A model generated the notes under the pieces. It was not told the origin of the DNA and ran no database searches. It saw only the letters and a list, made by a program, of their open reading frames with translations. The translations under genes were made by a program, and so were the position numbers. From the NCBI GenBank assembly GCA_024224995.1, contig JAAENB010000409.1:1-19983 (forward strand): a stretch of 19,983 nucleotides of DNA, given 5' to 3'. This DNA comes from a bacterium (GTDB lineage Bacteria; Spirochaetota; UBA4802; UBA5550). Below, one piece after another: positions 1 through 9,800 of the stretch; positions within the stretch are counted from its first letter, which is position 1, and each line of letters opens with the position of its first letter.

Positions 1-1287
1 CCCCAGGAGGAACAAAAAATTATCCCGCCGGTCAAAGGTACCCCGGGCGATACGTTTTAGAACGGCACGGCGGTTGCCAACTTTCTTAAAGAACCATTTA
101 AAGCCTTCCTGCAATTCTTCAGGGGTCATATTCGAAGGGATGTAATAGGGGTTAATGAGACTAAAATCGTACCAGAAGTTTTCCGAAAGAAGCCGGCCTT
201 CTTCTTTGAGGCGTTTGTAGAGCCTGGTGCCGGGGAAGGGGACAACCATGTTCAGGGCAAAGGAGTCGAGCTTTGATTCTTTCATAAATTCATAGGTTTC
301 CCGGAACACGGAAGAGCTGTCGCCGTCCATGCCGAAAATGAAATAGCCGTGAACCGTAATGTTATGCTTGTGAATGCGCTGAACAATTTCGGAATAATTG
401 TACTTGAGATATTTGGCTTTAATCATGGAATCGTAGTTTTCGCTTTTGATTGTTTCAAGGCCAATAGCCATGCAGCGGCATCCGGCTTCCCGTGCCAGGC
501 GCAGCAGTTCATCGTCCTCACCGATTTTTGCCGAAGCCTGGGCAATCCATACGATATTAAGGGGGATAAGGGCCTTAAAGAGTTCTTTCGCGTATTTGGG
601 ATCGGAGTTGATGGCGTCGTCGTAAAAAGCGACCAGGCGCATTTTACCGAATTTCATCTCTTTAATTTCGGCAACGACCTCATCAATGGGACGTTTCCGG
701 ATCTTTCTGCCCGAGATAATGCCCGTGGAGCAGAACTCGCAGTCGTACGGGCAGCCGCGCGTGGTCTGGATGGTATTAAAGTAATTATATTTATCGCGGT
801 TTTTTTCAAAAAGATCGCGCCGCGGCATGGGCAGGCCCTTCAGGTCGTGGAGCTTCTTGCCTTTGTAGACTTTTTTTAAAGAGCCTGCTTCAAAGTCTTT
901 GATCACCTGTTCCCAGATAAGTTCGGCTTCACCAATAACAATGGCATCGGCATGGGGGGCAACTTCTTCCGGAAGGACAGTAGGATGGATCCCGCCGATA
1001 ATTACCGGAATCCCCTGTTCACGGTATTTTTGAGCAATCTCATATGTGCTTTTGGCGGAAAGAGTGGTACAGCTGATGCCCACAAGATCGGGATTGTCGT
1101 CATAGCGAATTTCTTCCACGTTCTCATCGGCAATTTCAATATCCACCTCTCCGGGAGTTAAGGCAGCGATTAACGCCAGGGTATACGGAGGCATACGCCA
1201 CCTGATCTCATTTTTTCCGGAGGAATAAATTTTTATAGTAGGAGATATAAGTTTTAGTTTTTTGAGTTTCGTCCTTTTTTTCGTCAT
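1..1287 (-). CDS. B12-binding radical SAM protein (3' end cut by window)
   Basis: Reading the minus strand gives 429 uninterrupted codons, running off the window at position 1. Residues about 20-140 look like a cobalamin-binding Rossmann domain, with a GGIHPT...PEE...GEAE signature. The radical SAM cluster motif is at Cys179, Cys183 and Cys186 (TTRGCPYDCEFC), followed by a TIM-barrel-like stretch with FIFGMDGD and PFPGTRLY. Enzymes of this B12-binding class use S-adenosylmethionine and a 4Fe-4S cluster, often to methylate unactivated carbons in lipids, pigments or secondary metabolites; the substrate here cannot be read. The ATG at 1287 is preceded by AAAGGA 9 bases upstream, and the basic N-terminus MTKKRTKLKK follows. 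It lies 82 bases after the acetyltransferase-like gene on the same strand, so co-transcription is likely. The family call is secure; the reaction is unknown. Confidence 0.9.
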   Translation of the reverse strand, partial: MTKKRTKLKKLKLISPTIKIYSSGKNEIRWRMPPYTLALIAALTPGEVDIEIADENVEEIRYDDNPDLVGISCTTLSAKSTYEIAQKYREQGIPVIIGGIHPTVLPEEVAPHADAIVIGEAELIWEQVIKDFEAGSLKKVYKGKKLHDLKGLPMPRRDLFEKNRDKYNYFNTIQTTRGCPYDCEFCSTGIISGRKIRKRPIDEVVAEIKEMKFGKMRLVAFYDDAINSDPKYAKELFKALIPLNIVWIAQASAKIGEDDELLRLAREAGCRCMAIGLETIKSENYDSMIKAKYLKYNYSEIVQRIHKHNITVHGYFIFGMDGDSSSVFRETYEFMKESKLDSFALNMVVPFPGTRLYKRLKEEGRLLSENFWYDFSLINPYYIPSNMTPEELQEGFKWFFKKVGNRRAVLKRIARGTFDRRDNFLFLLG

Positions 1288-1369
1288 CTTCTTTGTCCTT
1301 TTTTTATGTTGATTTTTACAGGCTTGCTATGAGCAGGATAGCTCTCTTCTCTTTACCGATAACCTTACT

Positions 1370-2497
1370 CTAAGTAATCGGCCGGTCAAAAACGCGGTAG
1401 GTTTTATACTTTTCATAGCCCAGCCATTGGACGATCCTGTTCATGGGTTTATTCTCTTCATTGATCCAGCTGGCTTCGGTCATGCGGTAGCCTTTTTTCA
1501 TCACGGCATTTACTGTTTCAACAGAAAGCAGCGCACCAATCTTCTGGTCATGGAATTCGGGAACCACACCCAGAGCCCAATTCCTGCCGACATTGATCTT
1601 GTTTTTGTTAAGCAGGTATTTGATGGTACCCATGAGTCCCAGGGAACCGTTTAATTTTTTAAAGACAATATTAAAATCGGGAACCGTAAGGGAGTAGCCG
1701 GCGACTTTATTGTCGATCTCAATGAAAAAGGTCAGGTCGGGATCGATAATTTGTTTGATCCCTTTTGAGATATAATCAAATCCATCATCGGTAAAAGGAA
1801 GGTATCCCCAGTTTTTTGTCATGGCTTTGTCGTACTGTTTCCTGATGAAAAGCATTTCATCATCATAGCGAGACATGTCGATATTACGGATCTTTATGCC
1901 GGGATTATCGGCAATAACTTTCTCAGCAGCTTTGAGAACCTGGTCCGGCATAGAATGATTAAGATCGAACTTATAGGCAAACAGGTCCGTAGCTTTTTTA
2001 AATCCGTAGTTTTCTAAAAATTCCATATAATAGGCGGGGTTATAGGGCATCAGGAAAACGGGAGGAGCGTTAAAATCGTCAATAAGAAGGCCGCAGGAGT
2101 CGTGGACCGAAAAATTCATAGGCCCGCGAAGAACTGTTTTTCCATTGGACGCGAGCCATGCGGCAGCAGTATCCAGGAGACGCGCGGCAGCAGCATAATC
2201 ATTGCAGCATTCAAAAAAACCAAAAAAGCCCACACTGTCGTTGTGAACCTTGTTATGCTGATGGTTTACGGCAGCGCCGATAGTACCAACGGGTTCCGAA
2301 CCCTTGTAGGCGATAAAGAGTTCAACATCGGCATGGGAAAAGAAGGGATTGACCTCTTTGTTGAAGAATGTTTTTCGGTCGTTAATGAGGGGGGGAACCC
2401 AGTTGGGGTCTTTTTTATAGATTTTCCAGGGAAACTTGATAAATTGATCGATATCCTTTCCTGTTTCAACTTTTTTGACCAGGAGATCGTTAGTCAT
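1370..2497 (-). CDS. GNAT-like acyltransferase family protein
   Basis: This is a 375-residue soluble protein. The N-terminal part carries FPWKIYKKDPNWVPPL, typical of a GNAT-related family that I associate with E. coli YghO (from memory). The C-terminal part (about 300-370) has an acetyl-CoA-binding-like stretch, LGVVPEFHDQKIGALL, followed by EENKPMNRIVQWLGYEKYKTYRVF, matching the end of GNAT folds. It probably transfers an acyl group to an unknown acceptor. GGAGG sits 6 bases before the ATG, which supports the start. The gene is first in a minus-strand unit with the radical SAM gene and lies downstream of an exact consensus promoter at 2625-2653. The pairing may mean both act in one modification pathway, but that is inference. 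Confidence 0.72.
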   Translation of the reverse strand: MTNDLLVKKVETGKDIDQFIKFPWKIYKKDPNWVPPLINDRKTFFNKEVNPFFSHADVELFIAYKGSEPVGTIGAAVNHQHNKVHNDSVGFFGFFECCNDYAAAARLLDTAAAWLASNGKTVLRGPMNFSVHDSCGLLIDDFNAPPVFLMPYNPAYYMEFLENYGFKKATDLFAYKFDLNHSMPDQVLKAAEKVIADNPGIKIRNIDMSRYDDEMLFIRKQYDKAMTKNWGYLPFTDDGFDYISKGIKQIIDPDLTFFIEIDNKVAGYSLTVPDFNIVFKKLNGSLGLMGTIKYLLNKNKINVGRNWALGVVPEFHDQKIGALLSVETVNAVMKKGYRMTEASWINEENKPMNRIVQWLGYEKYKTYRVFDRPIT

Positions 2498-2624
2498 GAT
2501 ATTCCTCCTTCAAAGGTATACTTAGTATATTTATATATTAGTACAATACTACTAAAGAATTGTTCGAAAACGGGATCGAAGAAATGTCAAATTAGTAACC
2601 GGTTTTGTTGAATATTTTTGAAGT

Positions 2625-2653
2625 ATTATAGGCGGAATAAAAAGAACTGTCAA
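2625..2653 (-). promoter_or_regulatory. Consensus sigma-70 promoter for the acyltransferase/radical SAM unit
   Basis: On the minus strand, TTGACA (2653-2648) and TATAAT (2630-2625) are both exact and separated by 17 bp. Transcription would start near 2618 and give a leader of about 120 bases before the ATG at 2497. The site lies in the divergent gap before the plus-strand gene at 2784. Confidence 0.8.
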
Positions 2654-2783
2654 TAATAATTTGTGATATATAAGAGTTCTTTTTTATACGATGTTTTTTT
2701 ATAACGGGCTTTACTTTTTTTTATTGAGAGTTATTATAAAATATTCACCCGGCAAAAGAGGGTTGTTTTGGAGGTATCCGGAA

Positions 2784-3341
2784 ATGCAGCGAAAACAATT
2801 TATCCCCAAAAAGATTTTCCAGGTTTTTGCCCTGGCAACGGTGGCCTATGTATTTGGAGTGGCGGCATACTGGACCGTGACCGGAACCGGACTGTTCGGA
2901 TATTTCAGCGGGCTTTTTTCCGGGATCAATGAAGATTTCCGGTCTGTATTCGCGTTTCTTTTGGCTTTTTTTATCCCTTTTGTTTTGTGGGTGAGTATTA
3001 CTCTTTTTATTCGGCAATTCGCAAAAATGCCCACACCCGGGGAAGAGCTGAAAGCGATTGGAAAAGGTAATTTTAAGAAGGTTCTTGTCGCTGCAGCGCG
3101 GGAGGGATACGCGTCAGGAAAAGAATCGGATAAAAACGGACTCATGGCAGGGGTTGGCGGTCTGGTGTTGGGGGCTATTTGCGGGATTACCACAGCCATA
3201 CTCCTGGTATTGACAGATGAGTTATATCTCGGACTGCTGATATATGCAACTGCTTTTGTGGTATTGGGGATTGGCCTGGGGCTGCGTGGATTGTTCTCGA
3301 AAAAGAGCGCAAAAAATTCCGGTGACAACAAATTGGAATGA
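2784..3341 (+). CDS. Small four-helix membrane protein, unknown function
   Basis: This is a 185-residue protein that I do not recognise. Predicted membrane segments are at about residues 11-30, 54-76, 118-143 and 147-170. A basic, probably cytoplasmic loop (77-117, with PTPGEELKAIGKGNFKK) lies between helices 2 and 3, and the tail is hydrophilic. The reading frame is open back to 2691, but the ATG at 2784 is chosen because GGAGG (2770-2774) lies 9 bases upstream, and the extra N-terminal residues have no such site. The gene is followed by a 112-base gap holding the strong promoter of the next gene, so it is probably its own transcription unit. No function can be assigned. Confidence 0.7.
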   Translation: MQRKQFIPKKIFQVFALATVAYVFGVAAYWTVTGTGLFGYFSGLFSGINEDFRSVFAFLLAFFIPFVLWVSITLFIRQFAKMPTPGEELKAIGKGNFKKVLVAAAREGYASGKESDKNGLMAGVGGLVLGAICGITTAILLVLTDELYLGLLIYATAFVVLGIGLGLRGLFSKKSAKNSGDNKLE

Positions 3342-3382
3342 GATCAGTAAATAGATGAAATAAGAAAATCTGAAGTAAACTC

Positions 3383-3411
3383 TTGACAATTCCTTCTTTT
3401 TCCCTTATAAT
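3383..3411 (+). promoter_or_regulatory. Consensus sigma-70 promoter for the solute-binding protein/phosphatase pair
   Basis: TTGACA at 3383-3388 and TATAAT at 3406-3411 are both exact, with a 17-bp spacer. The predicted start near 3418 leaves a short leader of about 36 bases with AGGTGG at 3442-3447, 6 bases before the ATG at 3454. No operator-like repeat overlaps it that I could see. Confidence 0.85.
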
Positions 3412-3453
3412 TAAGCAGGTTATGAATCTACATAAAAATACAGGTGGTCTAAA

Positions 3454-5172
3454 ATGAAAAGGAAAAGCGTATCGATATTTGTCGGCATCATTTTTATTTC
3501 TCTATTGTCTGTTTTCCTTTTTATCCGGAGAGGCATAACAGAATATAATTATTCCGAAGCGATTGAAAAGTGGACGGAAATTTTTCAGCCTTCCGTATTG
3601 AATCAGAAAGAAAGAAATGATGAATTAAAATGGTTTCATAATGCCTCGAAGGACTTGCGGGAAGTAAAAATAAAAAGTGTCGCGGAGCATATTGAAACAC
3701 ATTACTGGGAAAGCAGGGTGCTGGCAAAAGCCTTTAAGCAAATTACGGGGATTGAAGTTCAGCATGAAATAATCGGAGAGGGGCAGGTTGTTCTTCTTAT
3801 TATGGATCAGATAGAAAACAACAACTATCACTATGACGCGTACGTAAATGACGCGGACATGGTGGGCACTCACTTGAGGACACAGGGGATTGTAATCCTG
3901 AGTGATTATATGAAAGGGGAGGGGAAACAATTTACCAATCCCTATTTAGACCTGGAAGATTTTCTCAACCTGGAATTTGGGCAGGATTACGACGGCAACC
4001 AGCTCCAAATCCCGGATCAGCAATTTGCCAACCTGTACTGGTTCCGCTATGATTGGTTTACCCGTGATGATATTAAAGAAAAATTTAAAGCAAAATACGG
4101 ATATGATCTGGGCGTACCGGTTAACTGGGCCGCGTATGAAGATATAGCGGAGTTTTTTACCAATACAAAAATAGACGGGAAAAAAGTATATGGCCACCTT
4201 GACTATGGAAAACCTTCTCCCTCTCTGGGCTGGAGGTTTACCGACGCCTGGTTTTCAATCGCCGGAGTCGGGGACAAAGGACTGCCCAATGGAATACCCG
4301 TTGATGAATGGGGTATTCGTGTTCAGGACAAAATCCCCGTTGGTTCTTCAGTTACCAGGGGAGGATCGGTAAACGGCCCGGCCGCGGTTTACGCCTTGTC
4401 GAAATATATTGACTGGTTAAATAAATACGCGCCGCCGGAAGCGCTGAACTGGGAATGGCATAATGCCGGTCCCATGTGTGCAAGGGGCGATATAGCTCAG
4501 CGGGTATTTCAATATATTACCTGGCTTTCCGATTTGCGGTTTCACCGGCCCGACAGTCCGGTGTGTGATAAATACGGCAAGCCCCTATGGCGGGTCGCGC
4601 CAACCCCCCATGGACGATACTGGGAAAAGGGAATGAAGGTTGGGTACCAGGATGCCGGCAGCTGGACAATACCAAAAAATATTACGGATAAAAAAAGAGC
4701 GGCAGCATGGCTCTGGGCGCAATTCTGTATATCCAAATCCGTAGCGCTTAAAAAATTTACCATTGGCGGCACGCCGATTCGAAAATCAACAGTTCATTCC
4801 GATTTCATAACAGAGCGTATGGAAGACTATGGAGGACTCATTGAATTTTACCGGTCGGCAGAGAAAAGTAAATGGACCGACAGTGGGCCGAATGTACCGT
4901 ATTATTCAGGCATGTCCGCGTTATGGTGGAAAAACATAGCACAAGCGATAAAAGGAGATGTTACTCCGCAAATAGCATTAGATCAATTGGCAGACCAGCA
5001 GGATAAGCTCATGGCATCAAAAAGGTTGAAAGCGTATTCTCCAAAGCTTAATGAAGAGAAAAGCAGGGAATACTGGCTGGAGCAGCCTGGCGCACCCAAA
5101 CAAGTCCGCAAAAGGCAAAAGCCGCAAACAATATCCTATGAAGAGCTTATTAAGCAATGGACTGAAAAATAA
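3454..5172 (+). CDS. Glycerol-type ABC extracellular solute-binding protein, membrane-anchored, no permease nearby
   Basis: This 572-residue family 1 solute-binding protein has full length for the group. It matches, from memory, the alpha-proteobacterial binding proteins of glycerol ABC importers (GlpV-like) through shared blocks: DAYVNDADMVGTH, LQIPDQQFANLYWFRYDWF, KYGYDLGVPVNW, YGKPSPSLGWRFTDAW and KVGYQDAGSW. The N-terminus (about residues 6-24) is one hydrophobic segment after MKRK, followed by RRG. I see no lipobox cysteine and no clear signal-peptidase site, so it may remain anchored with the binding domain outside the inner membrane. No ABC permease or ATPase gene is in the window. Its stop is 18 bases before the start of a Cache-SpoIIE phosphatase, which points to ligand sensing rather than, or as well as, uptake. 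The glycerol ligand is inferred from family resemblance only. Confidence 0.85.
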   Translation: MKRKSVSIFVGIIFISLLSVFLFIRRGITEYNYSEAIEKWTEIFQPSVLNQKERNDELKWFHNASKDLREVKIKSVAEHIETHYWESRVLAKAFKQITGIEVQHEIIGEGQVVLLIMDQIENNNYHYDAYVNDADMVGTHLRTQGIVILSDYMKGEGKQFTNPYLDLEDFLNLEFGQDYDGNQLQIPDQQFANLYWFRYDWFTRDDIKEKFKAKYGYDLGVPVNWAAYEDIAEFFTNTKIDGKKVYGHLDYGKPSPSLGWRFTDAWFSIAGVGDKGLPNGIPVDEWGIRVQDKIPVGSSVTRGGSVNGPAAVYALSKYIDWLNKYAPPEALNWEWHNAGPMCARGDIAQRVFQYITWLSDLRFHRPDSPVCDKYGKPLWRVAPTPHGRYWEKGMKVGYQDAGSWTIPKNITDKKRAAAWLWAQFCISKSVALKKFTIGGTPIRKSTVHSDFITERMEDYGGLIEFYRSAEKSKWTDSGPNVPYYSGMSALWWKNIAQAIKGDVTPQIALDQLADQQDKLMASKRLKAYSPKLNEEKSREYWLEQPGAPKQVRKRQKPQTISYEELIKQWTEK

Positions 5173-5190
5173 TAATTACGGGTGACCGCC

Positions 5191-6711
5191 ATGACAGAAA
5201 AAAATGAAAAATTTTCAGTAGTAACCTGGTTCTTAAAAATTTCTCTTCGCTGGAAAATCAATTTCGTGGGGATTTTTATAATAGTAATGTTTACCGTGAT
5301 CCTGTTTGTCCTGGTACTCCCTCTCTTAAAAGAAGGAAAACTGGAAGAACGAAGAGGGAAACTGAGAGCTGTGGTAAACTCGGTTGTTTCTATAATGGAG
5401 CATTATGAAAGAAGTATCCGGGCCGGAGCACATCTAACGGACCCAAATATGCCGGAATCAATTGAAGACGGTAAAAAAAAGATAATAAAGATTATTAGAG
5501 AAATGCGTTATGAGAAAACAGAGTATTTCTTTATACTTGACGGTGACGGAAATATGATAATGCATCCCATAAAGCCGGAGCTTGAAGGGAAAAACATGTT
5601 AAAGGAAAAAGATCCAAACGGCATGCTGGTATTCGAAGATCTTGTATTTCATTCTCAACGGGATAATGAAACGTTTGTTAGTTATCTCTGGAAATCGAAA
5701 TACAGCGAAACTGTTTACGAACCGCAGACGACATTTGCCAGGCACTTCTGGCAATGGGACTGGGTTGTCTGCTCCGGAGTATATACCCAGGATATCATCG
5801 AATCAATGCAGGAAATTACCACCTTATCCGCGATTTACGATATTGTAACAGCGACAGTTGCCATGTTCTTTCTTTTCTTTGTGGGGGGCGCAATATCAAA
5901 AAGAGAAGAAAAACTAAGAAATCAAATAACAGCAGCGCACGACAGCCTCTCACTGGCTCACGCGAGCCTCTGGGGTGAAATGCAGCTGGCGAAAAAAATT
6001 CAAACAGCCTTACTTCCGGAGTCGCCTGTTCTCAAGGGGTATGAAGTCTCCGTGTACATGGACCCGGCAGATGATGTTGGCGGCGACTACTATGACATTA
6101 TTCATGAAGAAAACCGGGACTGGGTTGTAATTGGAGATGTTTCCGGACATGGGGTACCGGCAGGACTTATTATGATGATGGCTCAAACTGCTATTCACGT
6201 AACGGTGAATAATAATCCCGGTCTGCCGCCGTCGGAATTATTAATCAGGATCAATGATGCGTTAACAAGAAACATCAAAAAACTGGGAGAAGACAAGTAC
6301 ATGACAATGACGGTTATTGCTTCTCATGCCGAAGGCCGGATGACTTTCGCAGGGCTGCACCAGGACATTATGATATACCGAAAACAAAGCGGGAACGTGG
6401 ATTTGCTCGAAACAAGGGGAATGTGGATTGGCGTAGTGGATGATCTTTCTGAGATGGTGGCGGATGACACCATGTCAATGGAAATTGGTGATGTTTGCCT
6501 GTTATATACCGATGGTATCACCGAATCCCGGCTGGATATTGAGAAAGAACACACAGAAGAGAATATGTTTGGAGATGAAAAACTCAGGGGACTGCTGAAA
6601 AATTCAGGAACCGGTTCTCCTGAAGAGATAAAAAACAAACTCCTTCATGAGCTTAAAGGCTATAAATATAATGATGATGTAACACTCGTGATATTAAAAA
6701 GAACTTCATAA
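5191..6711 (+). CDS. Membrane PP2C (SpoIIE-type) phosphatase with periplasmic Cache sensor
   Basis: This is a 506-residue protein. A membrane segment at about 24-46 is followed by a periplasmic single-Cache (sCache_2-like) domain at about 50-205, with the hallmark stretch MHPIKPELEGKN...DPNG...WDWVVCSGVY. A second membrane segment (about 211-234) and a short coiled-coil linker (237-260, ending LWGEMQLAKKIQ) follow. The SpoIIE PP2C domain (about 262-505) has metal-binding aspartates Asp299 (VGGD), Asp316 (GDVSGHG), Asp441 (YTDGITE) and Asp495-Asp496 (NDDVTLV). Such enzymes dephosphorylate serine/threonine on anti-sigma-factor antagonists. The ATG at 5191 follows a GGGTGA site (5180-5185) by 5 bases; an in-frame GTG at 5182 is possible but less well placed. 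It is co-transcribed with the solute-binding protein, its likely ligand-presenting partner. No sigma/anti-sigma target is in the window. Confidence 0.9.
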   Translation: MTEKNEKFSVVTWFLKISLRWKINFVGIFIIVMFTVILFVLVLPLLKEGKLEERRGKLRAVVNSVVSIMEHYERSIRAGAHLTDPNMPESIEDGKKKIIKIIREMRYEKTEYFFILDGDGNMIMHPIKPELEGKNMLKEKDPNGMLVFEDLVFHSQRDNETFVSYLWKSKYSETVYEPQTTFARHFWQWDWVVCSGVYTQDIIESMQEITTLSAIYDIVTATVAMFFLFFVGGAISKREEKLRNQITAAHDSLSLAHASLWGEMQLAKKIQTALLPESPVLKGYEVSVYMDPADDVGGDYYDIIHEENRDWVVIGDVSGHGVPAGLIMMMAQTAIHVTVNNNPGLPPSELLIRINDALTRNIKKLGEDKYMTMTVIASHAEGRMTFAGLHQDIMIYRKQSGNVDLLETRGMWIGVVDDLSEMVADDTMSMEIGDVCLLYTDGITESRLDIEKEHTEENMFGDEKLRGLLKNSGTGSPEEIKNKLLHELKGYKYNDDVTLVILKRTS

Positions 6712-6791
6712 GAATATGGATGAATATCGGCATTTTGTCGATATTTACCTGTAACTCCTTCCCCGGGAATCGTTATACCGCCTTATTTTGC

Positions 6792-6797
6792 TTGACA
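6792..6797 (+). promoter_or_regulatory. Isolated -35-like box before the 1015-residue phosphatase
   Basis: TTGACA is exact here, but no good -10 box lies 16-18 bp downstream. The gap 6712-6858 also holds a weak 7-bp inverted repeat (6723-6729 with 6739-6745) without a T-run. The downstream gene could therefore have its own weak promoter or be read through from the phosphatase upstream. Confidence 0.25.
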
Positions 6798-6858
6798 TTT
6801 TTCGAAAATATGCCTTACTGAAATGGTGGAATATTAAACAAGCCGGAGAACAGAGTGC

Positions 6859-9800
6859 ATGAATTTTTTTGATACGCTTAATTACAATTTTTTCTCCATA
6901 GGGGCACTAATCCCCACATTATTCGACCTTTTCCTGGCTTACCTTTTTTTACGGACCATACCGAACAAATCAAAATCAACAATTCACATGGGGATCGGTT
7001 TTATATACCTGGCGCTCTTTAATCTTGGCTATTTTATCTCCGGAAGTTTTTATCATCCCGGAGCCGTGTTTCACCGGTGGTTGACCGTAGGAACGGTTGT
7101 ACTGTTTACCTCTCATTTTAACATGTTTGTCTATTATCTCGAAGAAGACCCCTATCCCCGTCTTGGCAGGGGATTGCTTATAGGACAGTATATTGTAGCG
7201 CTTGTTATTACCGCGATCTTCATTATTTTTACCTCTAGTACCGATATAGTTTACCACTTCGCGGGACACTACTGGGATTTTGACGCGGACGGTCCTAGCA
7301 AAATTGTGGGAGTTTTTGTTTTTCTAACGGTATTTCTTTTTGCAGGGCTCATGTTGTGGAAGCTTCTGAAGGTACGGAGAAGACGGGGCTGGATGATTTT
7401 ATCCATGGGCATAACCTATATCCTGGCAACCCTTGTGCCAAGTATGGCAAATTTTCTAAGCCGCACCGGCAGCCTGGACAGGGGAACCTACCAGGTAACC
7501 TGGGATCTGTTTAATATCCTGGGTTTTTCACTGCTGGGTGTAATATACATCAATTATACCAAAGACCGTACCAGTTTTATGGCAAAGATCGTTGGCATAA
7601 GCCTTGTTACCATGCTGGTAGTGCTCCAGGGATTCAGCTATTCTTCCTTTAAAGAAAACGAAAATAATTATGATATGGCTCACCAGCTCCATACCCGCTT
7701 CGCGGTAAAAACCGATTACCGGGCGGCAGATACGGAATATATAGCAGCATATTCTCTCAAAGAAGGTTTTAAGCAGCTTTTCCGGAGGAAAGATGCCTCT
7801 GAGAATATTCAAATAAATCCATTCAGGAGTGGAGTGTTAAATACACTTATGTGGGAGCGGATTCGGCAGGCATCCGGCAGTGAGGGCATTCTGAGCGCGC
7901 TAAAAGAAAGTCATTATTATTTTTCCGGATACGCTAATACCGTTCGAAACTATCTTGACTCGCAGGCCTCGCAGACTTCGCAGACTTCGGAATTATCTGC
8001 GAAGGTTTTAGGCTTTGTTGAAAAATCCGGGAGAAAAATGCTAACCCGGAGCAACAAGATCCAAAAACTGCCCAATGCCGGGTTTCGGTCTGAATTATCC
8101 GGATTCCTGGAAAAAACAGGAGATGCGTTTAGCCCTTTTAAAAAAGCAATTTTAGCTCACCTGGCAGTAAGCAAGCATGAGGGAACGGCGCTTAAAGAAG
8201 ATGTTCTCAGTTTCCTTGCACCCTTGAGCCCGCCGGGAATCCGTCATTACAGAGAGTTCAAGGGGAAGCATTATATTGCATATCACCAGGTGGACCTCAA
8301 AAAAAACCTGGTTTACGAAGCGGGTTTTTCTTACCTGGCTTATAGAAAGCATCTCCATCCAATCGCCACGAAATATGTATTGATGCTGGCAGGGGTTCTC
8401 CTGGCAGTGTTATTAGGTTTTCGTTTTTTCTTCCTGGGCGCCTTATTGTATCCCCTGGGAGCACTGCTGGACGGCTTAAGTGAGGTCCGGGACGGTAATT
8501 TTGATATACAGATCAGGGTAAAAGTAGAAGATGAAATTGGGACCATAACCCATAATTTTAATGAAATGGTCCGGGGGATTAAATCGGCTCGAATGGAGCT
8601 GGATGACCATGCCGGGCAGCTGGAAAATGTCGTTACGGAGAGGACGGCAGCTCTCAGGAAAACTCTTGAGCAGCAGGATGGAGATTATTTCCTTACGTCC
8701 CTTCTTCTTGAACCCCTGGGAAGAAACCAGGCAGCCCTGGTTGATGTATCGGTCGATTTTTTTATAAAGGAAAAGAAACAGTTCAAGTTCAGGAAATGGG
8801 AAAAGGAGATCGGGGGTGATATTTGTATCTCCCATAATCTTTTTCTTAAAGGAAAGCTCTATGCCGTATTTTTGAACGCCGACGCAATGGGGAAGTCTAT
8901 CCAGGGAGCCGGCGGCGCTTTAGTTCTGGGAACCGGTCTTAAGGCGATTATCGACCGTACCAGGTTTTCTTCAATTGAGCAGGAACAGTATCCCGAACTC
9001 TGGATAAAGCGGTCTTATTTTGAACTCCAGCGGGTTTTTGAGACCTTTGACGGGTCCATGCTTATTTCAATGGTCATGGGACTTGTTGATGATGAAACCG
9101 GGTTGATCTATTATGTCAATGTCGAGCATCCCTGGACTGTATTATATCGAAATAAAAAGGCCCAATTTATTGAAAATGAACTTGTTCTGCGAAAGCTTGG
9201 AGTTCCTCATTATGATGAACGCTCTTTTGGGATTAAAACCTTTCAGATGAAGCGCGGAGATGTTGTAATAGCCGGCTCCGACGGCCGGGACGATATCCTT
9301 CTGGGTGATCCGGGCGATACGAACCGGGAGATCAATGAGGATGAGAATCTTTTTCTTTCCATGGTTGAAGCGGGCAAGGGAGACCTGGCCGATATTCATC
9401 GCAACATCAGCCTTAAGGGAGATTTAACCGATGACCTGTCTCTTTTGCGGATTACTTTTCGTGAAACCGATGAAACTTCGGAAAAAAAGGAACTCTTTCA
9501 AAAAGAAGAGAGTTCTTCTCTTAGTCTTGATGAACTGCTGGAAGCCCTAAAAAGCAACCGGTTTGATTATGTACTGCTTAAAGAGATTGCCAAGCAGATG
9601 ATCAATAATAAGGACTATAAAAATGTCCTTTCGTATCTTGAAACCTACATAGAGCTGCGGCCCGATGATACGGAATATATCTATTATGCTTCTTTCTGCT
9701 TAATGAAAGCCGGGAAATTACAAAAAGCCGGAGAGCTTGGAGAACGGGCTCACCTGAGAAAACCAGGGAACATCCGTTACCTGGTACACCTGGCAAAGGT

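Noticed and set aside
349..1161. Plus-strand open frames opposite the radical SAM gene
   Set aside because: They are shadows: the minus strand has a continuous frame with the radical SAM cysteine motif and B12-domain signatures.
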